A DNA stretch of 64,000 bases, from assembly GCF_004028635.1 (NCBI RefSeq), contig NZ_ML138680.1, positions 1 to 64,000 on the forward strand. Reading direction: 5' to 3'. Source of the stretch: Streptomyces cyaneus (GTDB taxonomy: Bacteria; Actinomycetota; Actinomycetes; Streptomycetales; Streptomycetaceae). The position numbers and the translations under genes were made by a program. Below, in pieces: positions 36,250 to 44,700 of this stretch. Within the stretch, counting starts at the first letter, position 1. Each line of letters starts with the position of its first letter. The notes below the pieces were generated by a model. It had not been told where the DNA came from and did no database searches. It worked only from the letters and a program-made list of their open reading frames with translations.

Positions 36250-36814
36250 CATCAACCACTCGTCCGTGCACGTCGGTTGGCAGGAGTCTTCCCGTCAGCC
36301 GGCCGGGCCGGCCGGGCCGGACAGTGGTCGCCGCGCACGACGAGGATGTTTTGCCGGCCTGTTCCGCCGCCACGAGGGCGGTCGCGGTCGTCGGCGGGCC
36401 GGTGTTCGCGCTCGCGGCTGCCATCAGCCGGGCGGCCGAGGGGGCGCCCGTCTCCGGGGGGATCACCAGGAGGTCCCAGCGGCCCGCGGTGTAGGACAGC
36501 AGCAGGATCTTGTGCGGATCCTGCTCCGACGTGAACCAACCGACCTCCACCACATGGCCGTTGACGAGGATCTCGCGCGGGAGTGTCGGCCAGTAGCGCG
36601 GGTTGACGGCGATATGGGTGATCCGTCCCCACAGTGGATCCAGTACGTCCGCCAGAGCGGAGAGTTCGTGGGTCAGGTCACGTGACCGAGGCCACCAGGC
36701 GCCGTCCAGCTCCACGTGCCCTGGTGAAGGACTCACGGATTTCAGCGCGAGGCGCGCGGTCGGGGTCCTGAAGGGAACGGCCCGTAGCGGGGGAGGAGAG
36801 GTGGTCGCGGACAT
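36167..36814 (-). CDS. DUF5994 family protein (copy 2)
   Basis: A 215-aa paralogue of the 33.7-kb gene: LDGAWWPRSRDLTHEL, DPLWGRITHIAVNPRYWP, VGWFTSEQDPHKILLLSYTA, then GRWDLLVIPPET, about 75 percent alike to copy 1 by eye over this core. After about residue 150 the sequence departs from copy 1 and becomes Arg/Pro-rich while running antisense into the desaturase gene, so the original carboxy terminus was probably lost by a frameshift. The ATG at 36814 matches copy 1. Confidence 0.78.
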   Translation of the reverse strand: MSATTSPPPLRAVPFRTPTARLALKSVSPSPGHVELDGAWWPRSRDLTHELSALADVLDPLWGRITHIAVNPRYWPTLPREILVNGHVVEVGWFTSEQDPHKILLLSYTAGRWDLLVIPPETGAPSAARLMAAASANTGPPTTATALVAAEQAGKTSSSCAATTVRPGRPGRLTGRLLPTDVHGRVVDVRRDGPRPGPPSATGRRAPSRGVRGGG

Positions 36815-36880
36815 CGCGCGAACCCGTCTCCGGACCTCTGCGCGAGTGCAGCTGCCCGGTGTCGTTGCTCACTGGGAACG

Positions 36881-36916
36881 ACACCGGCATCGGAGCCGGT
36901 GTGCGAAATGCTCCCG
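36881..36916 (-). promoter_or_regulatory. conserved hairpin element before DUF5994 copy 2
   Basis: The coding strand reads CGGGAGCATTTCGC, then ACACCGGC-TCCGAT-GCCGGTGT, a perfect 8-bp stem with a 6-base loop, then CGTTCCC. It is the best-paired of the three related elements and lies about 70-100 bp before the start codon. The rest of 36923-37104 shows only a weak open frame (MGMAAVGLFTGMTPVFAG and on) that I could not place in a family. Confidence 0.65.
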
Positions 36917-37104
36917 ATGCATTCACGCTACTCCCCGAAGGGGCCGGACGGACCGCTCCTGGACGTCGGCTCGCTTCCGTCGGCGTCGGCGGTCGTCCTC
37001 CGAGGAGCGGCTGGTCTCACCGCCGCCGGTTGCCGTGCTCGCGGGTGTGGAAGAGGTCGCCGAGTTCCCCTCACCGTCGGCGAACCGCCCTGCGAAAACC
37101 GGCG

Positions 37105-37422
37105 TCATCCCGGTGAACAGGCCAACCGCGGCCATACCCATCGCGCGCTCCTCGCCCGCTTTGGCTCCGGCGAGCGATTACTCGAGCCGCCGTTCTGGTT
37201 GTTCCCGGTCATCCGCTCGATGGCAGCGATCACGTTCTCTCTGACGTCGCCCGCGACCTTGATGATGGAGACGCCGTACTCGACGACGAGCTCCAGGTCG
37301 ACCGTGGTCTGTACCTCGCCGACCTCGACCTTCACCCCGCTGGTGACGGACTTCCCGCCGGCATCGCCCATCGCATGGACGCCCGGCACGCAACAGGCAG
37401 CCTGTCGTGCCCCTTCCTTCAT
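37105..37422 (-). CDS. Asp23/Gls24-like envelope stress protein, shortened
   Basis: A 105-aa frame whose core CCVPGVHAMG, VKVEVGEVQTTVDLELVVEY and DVRENVIAAIERMTG is the Asp23/Gls24 domain. Normal family members run another 30-40 residues with a final acidic strand; here the sequence after ERMTG turns into Asn/Arg-rich filler and stops. The gene may be 3'-truncated or frameshifted. The amino end is also short. The family is envelope- or stress-related. Confidence 0.6.
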   Translation of the reverse strand: MKEGARQAACCVPGVHAMGDAGGKSVTSGVKVEVGEVQTTVDLELVVEYGVSIIKVAGDVRENVIAAIERMTGNNQNGGSSNRSPEPKRARSARWVWPRLACSPG

Positions 37423-37609
37423 GCCAGCGGAGAGTGCCTGACCCGGCAGGTCGGGTGCCCGTGACACAACGGCCCCGGCGTATACACACCGGGGCCGCCC
37501 TTCCGGGTCGTTGCACGTGAGAGTGCGCGGACCCACTCACCAGGGTATGCCCGGGACGTCTTTTCAGTCATATGGGAGGACATGAGCCCTGAGGGCGGCC
37601 CGTGCCGTG

Positions 37610-37882
37610 TCAGTCACTGTCCTTCTCCTCGGTCTCCATGAACTGGATCCCCTTGTGCGTCAGTGTGGCCATCGCGGGTGTGTTTCCTCTCGCCCAGTCG
37701 ACCTGGATCAGTCCCTCGGCCGCCAAGTACGTGCAGGCGGCCGCCAGGTCCTCCTCGGGCATGGCCAGGTCCTCGCGCAGCTGTGCCCCGGTGAGGCCGA
37801 GGAGGCGATTGCCTTCCATGGCCTCGTACAGGCTCTTCATGATCGCCTCGCGGTAATGCTGCCGCTCGTGCAGTGTCGCCAT
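37610..37882 (-). CDS. small winged-helix-like hypothetical protein
   Basis: A 90-aa protein starting MATLHERQHYREAIMKSLYE. The pattern GLTGAQLREDLAMPEEDLAA then YLAAEGLIQVDWA and ATLTHKGIQFMETEE fits a compact winged helix, and similar short proteins are common in actinomycetes. No partner is evident, and the role in DNA binding is inference. Confidence 0.65.
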   Translation of the reverse strand: MATLHERQHYREAIMKSLYEAMEGNRLLGLTGAQLREDLAMPEEDLAAACTYLAAEGLIQVDWARGNTPAMATLTHKGIQFMETEEKDSD

Positions 37883-37939
37883 GGTCGCCTGCCTCTCGTG
37901 CCGGCACTGACGGAAACCCGGACGTCCGGGGCGGTATCC

Positions 37940-38412
37940 ACCTTCCCCGCTGAGGGGCATCTCCTCGGATTTCGTCCGGCTGTGTGTGATCGTCCCGGGA
38001 GGACTGGCTGGTCAACAGCCAGGAGCGCACCGGCTCCGCAGGGGCGACGTGTCGGTGGGTGTGACGGCCGTCGCCCCACGCGATGTTCAGCGGAACGCCC
38101 CGATCCTTGAGCCGGTGGGTCAGGAATGTTCCCGCGATGATCACGAAGATGATCACGGCGACGGAGGATGACGGGGACCTTGCGCGGGATGACGGGCCAG
38201 TGGGCCGGGTTCACGGTGACGTGGGTGTTCCGGCCCCAGCACACGTCCAGCGCGTTCGTCGGAGTGGGGATCTCCCGGATGAGATCACGGGAGCGGGGCC
38301 ACCAGGCACCGTCCAGGAGCGCTGGAACCGAGCCGCTCGGGGCCAGGGACAGCCTGGCCGACGCCGAAGGCAGGCGTTCTTCGATGATCGTAGGTTCGAT
38401 GGTCGCGGTCAT
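37940..38412 (-). pseudogene. broken DUF5994 copy 3 fused to a single-span membrane peptide
   Basis: From ATG 38412 the first 82 codons match DUF5994 (LLDGAWWPRSRDLIREI, CWGRNTHVTVNPAHWPVIPR). The similarity stops abruptly at KVPV, near 38166. Directly after, in another frame, a membrane segment VAVIIFVIIAGTFLTHRLKD appears with a charged tail, like the small protein that follows copy 1. A deletion joining the 5' half of a DUF5994 gene to the membrane-protein gene behind it explains this best. Confidence 0.65.
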
Positions 38413-38470
38413 GACGCGGACCTGTCCCCGGCCTCCTCCTGGAGGTCGGTGTTGCTGCTCGCCGGGAACG

Positions 38471-38506
38471 ACACCGACGTGGCGACCGGTGTGCGAAGTG
38501 CTCCCG
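38471..38506 (-). promoter_or_regulatory. conserved hairpin element before DUF5994 copy 3
   Basis: The coding strand reads CGGGAGCACTTCGC, then ACACCGGTCGCCACGTCGGTGT (6-bp stem), then CGTTCCC, the same order as before copies 1 and 2. Beyond it, 38520-38913 has no gene I can support; a plus-strand frame ending at 38897 (FLFLAGALTLNGFAMYAVVM) is hydrophobic but has no acceptable start. Confidence 0.6.
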
Positions 38507-38913
38507 TTCGCTTCACTGTACGCCGCTCCAAGGCCCCGGGGCGCCCTCGTGAGCAGGCACTTTACCGAGAGGCAACGAGTCCGGCACCGCCGGCAAGCGC
38601 AGCCGGTGCGGCGGCGCGATTCTCGCGGCGATCCTCGCCGCCGTCACCATTCCCGCCCACGCGCTCGCACTCCGAGCTCCCTGGCCGACGGCACCCCGGC
38701 CACAGAGCGAACGGACCAGCGAAGTCAGGCCGGGTGCCCGCAGCTGCCCGTTCCTCTTCCTCGCTGGCGCACTCACTCTGAACGGCTTCGCGATGTACGC
38801 CGTCGTCATGGCCCTCGGCTCCGCCGCCCTCAGCGCCCCGGCCCAGGCGCGCCGCGTGACCGCCCCGCTGGACGAACTCGCCCGAATGCTTCAGTGATCC
38901 GGAGACCCGCCGC

Positions 38914-39327
38914 TCACTCCCCGGCTGCCCGGGAGCGGTGGACGTACCGGAGGCTGAGCAGTTCGGCGACGGCCTCCAGCCAGCGGGCGGCCTCCTCGTC
39001 GCCGTCGAGCCCAGCGGCGGCGGTGGCCGCAGACTCCAGCCACGCACGCACCATGGACACCGCCTCATCGCCCGGCACCGGCTCGCGCAGCTCGGCCGCG
39101 TACCGGACACCGCCGCTGCGCACCACCTTGGCGAGGAAGGCCACCGCCCGCGGCTGGATGCCGAGCCGGTCCAGCAGGACGGCGGCGCCCACCGCGCCGT
39201 CGCCGAAGAGGGCGGTGCGTTGCGGTCCGGCGAAGGAGAGGCCGTAACGCAGCATCGCCGGGATGTCCGACTGCGCCAGTTCGTCGTCGGTCCGGCCGGG
39301 CGGCGAGGTCTGCGGCGCGGGGGTCAT
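38914..39327 (-). CDS. hypothetical protein, last gene of the type VII-linked unit
   Basis: A 137-aa soluble helical protein (IPAMLRYGLSFAGPQRTALF, GAVGAAVLLDRLGIQPRAVA, EAARWLEAVAELLSLRYVHR). No signal peptide. The ATG overlaps the stop of the chagasin-like lipoprotein gene (ATGA), so it is translated with it. I do not recognise the family. By position it could be a cytoplasmic immunity or regulatory protein for the upstream protease-like effector. Confidence 0.7.
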   Translation of the reverse strand: MTPAPQTSPPGRTDDELAQSDIPAMLRYGLSFAGPQRTALFGDGAVGAAVLLDRLGIQPRAVAFLAKVVRSGGVRYAAELREPVPGDEAVSMVRAWLESAATAAAGLDGDEEAARWLEAVAELLSLRYVHRSRAAGE

Positions 39328-39797
39328 GGCTTCCTCACGGTGACGGTGTAGGTGTGGATGGTGGCTCGGTACTTCCTCTGGGGGGTGGGACTGCCGCTGG
39401 GGACAGGGGAGGGGGTGACGGGACCGCCGGCATCGCCGCCGCCGGCGCAGGCACCGTGCGGGCACTGGATGAGCCGGATCTCCGTCGTGCCGGGACCGAC
39501 GGCCTTGAAGTCGAAGAAGTCCGTTCCGCTCCCGCTGCCGACGGCGTCGTCGTCGGCCTCGATCTCCTCCCGCTTGTCCGTCTTGCGGACCACGTCGGGG
39601 TCGGGCTCCGGCGATGTCAGGTACCACCACTCGCCCATCGCGGTGTCGACCGGAACGGACAGCGTGAACTCCTCCCCCGCATCCACCTGTATCTGCTTCT
39701 CATCCAGCTCGTAGGTGTCCGGCCCGGTGAGGCCGCAGCCCGCGAGCACGGTCATCAGCAGGGCGGGAAGGGCGAGTCGGCGCAGGGCGCTGGTCAT
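39324..39797 (-). CDS. chagasin (I42)-like protease-inhibitor lipoprotein
   Basis: A 157-aa lipoprotein: signal peptide with lipobox LAGC near residue 21, then an Ig-like beta domain. The pattern GEEFTLSVPVDTAMGEWWYL, then GSGSGTDFFDFKAVGPGTTE, then IRLIQCP and a last strand IHTYTVTVRKP follows chagasin-type inhibitors of papain-family cysteine proteases: a first loop before Trp, a Gly-rich middle loop, and TxxIxLxxxRPW, here IRLIQCPHG. The ATG at 39797 is chosen over a GTG at 39806. It sits directly behind the gene for a protein with a papain/C39-like domain and ahead of a gene that overlaps it by 4 bp. It would be anchored outside the membrane, where it could neutralise such a protease. The family call is by motif order only. 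Confidence 0.6.
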   Translation of the reverse strand: MTSALRRLALPALLMTVLAGCGLTGPDTYELDEKQIQVDAGEEFTLSVPVDTAMGEWWYLTSPEPDPDVVRKTDKREEIEADDDAVGSGSGTDFFDFKAVGPGTTEIRLIQCPHGACAGGGDAGGPVTPSPVPSGSPTPQRKYRATIHTYTVTVRKP

Positions 39798-39806
39798 GAC
39801 GCTCAC

Positions 39807-41405
39807 TTATCGGTCGGCGGGCAGGTGGACGGCGTACGCGTCGGGCATGCGGGAGTCGGAGGCCTTGTCCATGTGGCCGTTGACGAAGTCGTCCTCGCTG
39901 ACCCAGGTCGTCTGGCCCCACGGGTTGTAGATCTGCAGCATGTCGCCCTCCTGGCCGATCACCATCATCTGGTGTCCGTGCCGGCCGTCCTTGTCGTACC
40001 CCTCCACTTCGATGGGAACGGGTCTGCCCTCGGCGACGGACTTCTCGATGTCCGTCAGCACGTCACGGCGCTCGTCCGCACCGCGCACCTGCTGGTATTC
40101 GTACGTGCTGCCGGTGTGCGGGCTGATCTCGTCGTTGGCGATCTCGTTCTGCCCGTCGCTGTCCATCCCGTCCGGAACGTCGGACCAAAAGTGCGTGTAG
40201 TCGCCGTCGCCTTCCTCGTGCAGGCGCAGCTGTTCGTCGTGGAGACGGTCGCGGAAGGCGTCGGGGTCGTTCTCCTGCCCGGACGGTCCGCCGGTCAACT
40301 CCAGGGCGTAGAGGGGATCGACCATGGCGCGGGCGGTCACGGTGCTCGACGGCACACAGGTGTTGCCCTCCTGGGACCACTTCTCGTCGCCGAACCACTG
40401 GTAGTCGGTGTTCTTGTTCGACCCGTCCGGGTTGAGCCCCTCGTTCACCTTGCCGTCGCCGGCCGTGACGATCGGGCTGAGGTGCTGCTGAAGCCAGTAC
40501 GGGTCCTTGCCGTGGATCTTGTCGCGGAACTGGCCGACCTGGTCCACGTCATAGCCCGCGGCCAGCGCCTTGACCAGATACGCCCGCTCCTGCGGCGTCT
40601 TGGCATCCGCGAGCATCCGCTCGAAGCGGGCCTCGTCCCGCGCGTTCATCCTCTCCATGAAACGGCCGGAACGTTCGAGGTCGCCCGCGGTGAGGAGTTC
40701 GTTCTGCTCCTGCGGGCCCCCGAACACGCCGACGTCGGCGAGGACGAGGCGGTCGGCGGCGGAGATGTTGTCGGTGTGCATCTGCCCGGCACGGGCCTCG
40801 GCCGCGTACTTGTTCAGCTCCCGCGCCGCCGCCCGCGCCGCGTCGTCCGCCTCCTGCGCGGCGGCGTAGAGCAGGTTGGCCCCCGCTCCCGCGATGTCCT
40901 GGGCCCGCTTGCGTTCGGCTTCCTCGTCGTCCTTCTCGACCATGTCGTCGAAGAAGCCGTCCTCGCCGCCGAGCATCGTGCGGGCCCGGCGCAGCTGCTC
41001 GCGGCCGTCGCCGTCCTTGGACTGGGCGGAGGTGAGTGCGTCAGAGAGGTCGTAGAGGGCCTTGGACGCCTTACGGAACGCCTCGGCCATCTGCTCGGCG
41101 GAACGGCCGGCCGCCGCCACCACCTCTGCCGCCTTGGCGCCGGTGCTGCCCACCCACACCGACGGAAGCCCTGACGCGGCGACCTTCTCGACCCGGTCCT
41201 GTACGTCCGCGGCATCGTCGGCCTGGCTCTTGTAGCGCTGGGCGATGGCGTCCAGGGTGCTCGGGGAACCGACCGGCGCGGAGACACCGAGGAGGTTGTC
41301 GATGGCGTCCAGGACCTCGTTCTTGCTGCCGGCCGCCGCGAGGTCTCCTATGTGACGGTCGATCCTTTCCTTGCGGTCGGTGGTGGATTCGCCTGCGTCA
41401 GCCAT
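39807..41405 (-). CDS. putative type VII-secreted protein with papain/C39-like cysteine-protease domain
   Basis: A 532-aa protein without signal peptide. Residues 1-260 are almost all helical, alanine-rich and coiled-coil-like (DAIAQRYKSQADDAADVQDR, then GSTGAKAAEVVAAAGRSAEQ), like the long WXG100/LXG-type secretion modules. The carboxy-terminal 200 residues look like a papain/C39 fold: QEGNTCVPSSTVTARAM with a Cys near 349, GRHGHQMMVIGQEGDML with a His near 477, and QIYNPWGQ with an Asn near 492, the expected order of a catalytic triad. The ATG at 41405 lies 122 bp after the WXG100-like gene. Context (secretion partner upstream, inhibitor-like lipoprotein 10 bp downstream) suggests a secreted protease effector. 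Activity is not proven, and the domain might be a non-enzymatic C39-like fold. Confidence 0.7.
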   Translation of the reverse strand: MADAGESTTDRKERIDRHIGDLAAAGSKNEVLDAIDNLLGVSAPVGSPSTLDAIAQRYKSQADDAADVQDRVEKVAASGLPSVWVGSTGAKAAEVVAAAGRSAEQMAEAFRKASKALYDLSDALTSAQSKDGDGREQLRRARTMLGGEDGFFDDMVEKDDEEAERKRAQDIAGAGANLLYAAAQEADDAARAAARELNKYAAEARAGQMHTDNISAADRLVLADVGVFGGPQEQNELLTAGDLERSGRFMERMNARDEARFERMLADAKTPQERAYLVKALAAGYDVDQVGQFRDKIHGKDPYWLQQHLSPIVTAGDGKVNEGLNPDGSNKNTDYQWFGDEKWSQEGNTCVPSSTVTARAMVDPLYALELTGGPSGQENDPDAFRDRLHDEQLRLHEEGDGDYTHFWSDVPDGMDSDGQNEIANDEISPHTGSTYEYQQVRGADERRDVLTDIEKSVAEGRPVPIEVEGYDKDGRHGHQMMVIGQEGDMLQIYNPWGQTTWVSEDDFVNGHMDKASDSRMPDAYAVHLPADR

Positions 41406-41527
41406 GTGGTGAGAGCCCCGCTGTCCTTGCTCAGGTGTCAGGTGGAAGCACACACGTCGGCCGGGTGCGCGCGGTCGCCGTGTGTCGATCTGTATGTCGA
41501 TCCGTGTGGCGTGTGCCGGTCGGTGAG

Positions 41528-42001
41528 TCAGTCGAAGTCGGCGAGGCTCGCTGGCGGCGCGCCCGGGGTGGGCTGGGTGCCGATGGGCGGCCCGCCGAGG
41601 GCGGCGGGGCGCGCGCCCGGGGTGAGGCCCGTGGTCGTCCCCGGGTGGGCAGCGGCGGGTGCGGGCATGGTCGTCAGGCCGTCGCCCGCGCCCGCGGAGT
41701 GCAGCGCGACGATGGTCTCGTGGTCGGCGCTCACGTAGTTCCGCTGGGAGATGCTGACCTTGTCCGCGAGTTCGTGCAGTGCGGCTTCCAGCGTCTTCGC
41801 CTCGTCCTGCCAGGCGGCGGCGAAGTTGTTGTACGCGGGGCCGGAGTCGGAGCCGCCGAGAGCGTCCGGTGCGTAGCACATGTGGTCTTCCACGGCCTTG
41901 CGTATGGCGCCGACGTCGTCGCCTGCCCGGTCGAGCTTTCCGGCCTCGCCGTCCATGCCGCTCGCATGGATCCTGTAGCCGTCCGAGCCCGCACCTGACA
42001 T
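41528..42001 (-). CDS. WXG100-like type VII secretion substrate
   Basis: A 157-aa protein with two helices (YRIHASGMDGEAGKLDRAGD, then FAAAWQDEAKTLEAALHELA and DKVSISQRNYVSAD) in the ESX/WXG100 style, where WQDE takes the place of the WXG turn. The last 50 residues are Pro/Ala/Gly-rich and flexible. Such proteins pair with larger secreted partners, here most likely the 532-aa protein encoded next. No core type VII genes (EccC-type ATPase, EccD, MycP) are in the window, so the machinery must be elsewhere. Confidence 0.72.
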   Translation of the reverse strand: MSGAGSDGYRIHASGMDGEAGKLDRAGDDVGAIRKAVEDHMCYAPDALGGSDSGPAYNNFAAAWQDEAKTLEAALHELADKVSISQRNYVSADHETIVALHSAGAGDGLTTMPAPAAAHPGTTTGLTPGARPAALGGPPIGTQPTPGAPPASLADFD

Positions 42002-42289
42002 GTTCCCGCCCCCTGATCTGAACGGCCGCACACCCCCGTGGCGGTCCAGGCCTTCTGACCAGCGATGATAGCCGATCTTGTGTCATGAGCACGGCGGACC
42101 CGATCGGCCGACCCGTAAAAACCGTTGGCCGGACCACGGCGGCCACTGCTACTTTCCGGAGGCCGTGCCAGAGACGAGGAGGTGGTACCCGTGAACGCAG
42201 TATCGACGTGGGTGCTCCCCTCCGGGGTCGCGGTCGGGCGATAGGTCGTCCGGGAGCGCCGTTCAAGCGCACTCCCGAAAGGCACGACC

Positions 42290-43021
42290 ATGCGATTCAC
42301 TTCTGAACAGCGTCTCGACGACGGCGTCCTCGAACGCGAATTCACCCTCGGCGAGATCCCCGGCACCCTCTGGACGCCTGGATCCGCATCCTCGTCCGCA
42401 CCGGCTCCGCTGATCCTGATGGCCCACAACAACGGCCTGCCCAAGGGGCAACCCCGGCTGGTGGCCCGGGCCCGCCAAACCGCTGCGTACGGCTACGCGG
42501 TGGCCTCCATCGACGCCGCCGGGTGCGGTGACCGGCCCCGTTCCGCCGCCGACGAGCAGGCCCGCGCCGACCTCCGCCGGGCGATGCAGGCCGGCGAGCC
42601 GGTCGACGAGATCTTCGAGTCCCTCGTCGGTCCGCTGGTCGAAAAGGCCGTCCCGGAATGGCCACCCACCCTGGACGCCCTCCTCGCGCTGCCCGAGATC
42701 GGCGGCCCGGTCGGATACTCGGGGTGGACCGCCCTCGGCATCCGCCTTGCGGTGGTCGAACCGCGCATCGCGGCCGCAGGCTTCTTCGCCGGGGGTTACG
42801 TGCCCCGCACCCAGCGCGAGGAGGCCCGGCAGGTCACCATTCCGCTGCTGTTGCTCCTGCAGTGGGACGACGAAGGGAACCCCCGGCAACGGGCCCTGGA
42901 CCTGTTCGACGCCTTCGGCAGCAAGGAGAAGACGCTGCACGCCAATATGGGCGGGCACACCGGCACCCCGTGGTTCGAGCTGGAGGACGGGGGCCGGTTC
43001 TTCGACCGGCACCTGAAGTGA
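42290..43021 (+). CDS. alpha/beta-hydrolase (dienelactone-hydrolase-like)
   Basis: A 243-aa protein with the alpha/beta-hydrolase layout: LILMAHNNGLPKG near the oxyanion loop, nucleophile GYSGWTALGIRLAV near residue 145, acid in LLLQWDDEGNP and His in GGHTGTPWFE near 225. No signal peptide. The ATG at 42290 is used. Between 42191 and 42244 a 17-codon frame with its own GAGGAGG could be a leader peptide but has no telling sequence. Substrate unknown. Confidence 0.75.
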   Translation: MRFTSEQRLDDGVLEREFTLGEIPGTLWTPGSASSSAPAPLILMAHNNGLPKGQPRLVARARQTAAYGYAVASIDAAGCGDRPRSAADEQARADLRRAMQAGEPVDEIFESLVGPLVEKAVPEWPPTLDALLALPEIGGPVGYSGWTALGIRLAVVEPRIAAAGFFAGGYVPRTQREEARQVTIPLLLLLQWDDEGNPRQRALDLFDAFGSKEKTLHANMGGHTGTPWFELEDGGRFFDRHLK

Positions 43022-43146
43022 GGCCGGGCCGTCAGGCCGGCAGACGCTGAGGCGGTGCCGGCCAGGATGCCGCCGACCTCCTGCCACACGCCGCTCCCGC
43101 GACCAGCGCCGCCGCCTCCAGCTCGTGCCGCAGGACCCGCTCGTCA

Positions 43147-44700
43147 TCACCACGACGTACGCAGCTTCTCCCCGCCGGGCGCCACCCCCGTGGCCAGCGC
43201 GACGGTCACCGGGTGTGTGGGTGAGCTGAACAGCTGTGTGGTGGGGCCCGAATCGACGATGCGTCCTTCGGACATCACGACGACCGAGTCCGTCCGGTCT
43301 GCGACCAGGTGCAGGTCGTGGCTGACGAGGATCAGTGACAGGTCGCGCCGGTCGCGGAGTTCCGTCAGCACGTCCATGACGGCGACAGCGGTGTCCGCGT
43401 CGAGGGCGGAGGTGACCTCGTCGCAGATCAGGACATCGGGGTCGGCTGCCAGTGCACGGGCTATGGACACACGTTGGCGTTGTCCGCCGGAGAGCTCGTG
43501 TGGGTAGCGGTCGGCGAAGGCGGCGGGCAGGCCGACCTGTTCCAGGAGTTCCAGGACCCGGCCCGGGGCCTCGGCCCGACCCGACCGGCGGTGCAGCAGG
43601 AGGGGGCGGCGCAGGGCCGCTCCGACCGTGCGGCTGGGGTTGAGCGTGCCGAGCGGGTCCTGCGGTACGAGCTGGAGGCGGCGGCGCTGGTCGCGGGAGC
43701 GGCGGTGGGCTGTGGGGGCGAGGCCGGTGCTCTCCAGCTCGATGCTGCCGGCGGTCGGGACGTGGAGGCCCACCAGGGCGCGCAGCAGGGTCGTCTTGCC
43801 GGAGCCGGAGGCACCGACGACGCCCAGCCTGCTTCCGGCGGCGAGCGTGAGGCCGATGTCGTGCAGGACGGGGACGCGGCGGCCCCGGTGCAGGTGGGCC
43901 GCGTGCAGGGCGGTCACGGTGAGGGTGGGCGGGCCGTCGGGCGCAATGGGCGCGGGCTTGGGTGCGACCTGCCGCACCGTTGCCGTCGGGCGTGCGCCGC
44001 TCAGGTCCACCACTTCGTCCGCGAGCCGATCGACCAGGGCCGGGTCGTGGCAGGACAGGCCGATGGCCAGCCGGTGACTCTCGGCGAGGTGCCGTAGGAG
44101 GTCGGCGATCTCGTCGCGCAGGGCCGGGTCGAGACCGGCCGTCGGTTCGTCGAGGAGGAGCACCGCGGGGCGGCGGGCCAGGGCGCGGGCGAGGGCCACC
44201 CGGCGTTGCTGACCACCCGACAGGCCCCCGATGCGGCGGTCCGGCAGGCCGTCGTCGACCGGCAGGCGGACTTCGGCGAGTTGTGCCCGGATCGCCTCGG
44301 CGCTCTTGTCCACGGCGACTTCGGAGAGGAGCCGGCGCACCTTCATACGGGGGTTGAGGGCGGAGCCGGGGTCCTGGCCGACGAAGGCGAGGTGGTGGCG
44401 GCGCAGGGCGCGCAGGGCGGGGGCGGGGAGGGCCAGAGGGTCCTGGCCGAGGACCGTGATGCTGCCGGTGGTGCGTTCGGTGCCCTGAGGCAGCGTGCCG
44501 GTCACGGCCCGCAGCAGGGTCGTCTTTCCGCAGCCGGAAGGGCCGACGACGGCGGTGACATGGCCGGGGGTGAGCTCCAGGTCTGCCCCATCCAGCAGGA
44601 GACGGCCGTTCGGAGCGGTGACCGTCAGGCCCGAGACGCGCACCGCGCCCTTCCCGTCCGACGCTCGGCTGTCGGAGTACCAGTCGGGTGTGTGGTTCAC
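43147..44700 (-). CDS. peptide/opine-type ABC transporter ATPase, two domains fused
   Basis: A 517-aa protein with two complete nucleotide-binding domains, equal to DppD and DppF in one chain. Walker A GPSGCGKTTLLRAV at about 55 and GASGSGKTTLLRAL at about 305; signatures LSGGQQRRVALARA and LSGGQRQRVSIARA; Walker B LLLDEPTAG and LICDEVTSA. The GTG at 44700 overlaps the permease stop (GTGA). It energises the importer whose binding protein carries an upstream iron box. Confidence 0.92.
   Translation of the reverse strand: MNHTPDWYSDSRASDGKGAVRVSGLTVTAPNGRLLLDGADLELTPGHVTAVVGPSGCGKTTLLRAVTGTLPQGTERTTGSITVLGQDPLALPAPALRALRRHHLAFVGQDPGSALNPRMKVRRLLSEVAVDKSAEAIRAQLAEVRLPVDDGLPDRRIGGLSGGQQRRVALARALARRPAVLLLDEPTAGLDPALRDEIADLLRHLAESHRLAIGLSCHDPALVDRLADEVVDLSGARPTATVRQVAPKPAPIAPDGPPTLTVTALHAAHLHRGRRVPVLHDIGLTLAAGSRLGVVGASGSGKTTLLRALVGLHVPTAGSIELESTGLAPTAHRRSRDQRRRLQLVPQDPLGTLNPSRTVGAALRRPLLLHRRSGRAEAPGRVLELLEQVGLPAAFADRYPHELSGGQRQRVSIARALAADPDVLICDEVTSALDADTAVAVMDVLTELRDRRDLSLILVSHDLHLVADRTDSVVVMSEGRIVDSGPTTQLFSSPTHPVTVALATGVAPGGEKLRTSW

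Noticed and set aside
36923..37141. Minus-strand 72-codon frame (MGMAAVGLFTGMTPVFAG).
   Set aside because: It overlaps the end of the Asp23-like gene and has no family match; it may be that gene's displaced tail, but this cannot be shown.
42191..42244. A 17-codon frame with GAGGAGG upstream, before the alpha/beta-hydrolase gene.
   Set aside because: Could be a leader peptide, but the sequence has no regulatory codon run or following hairpin pair that I can support.
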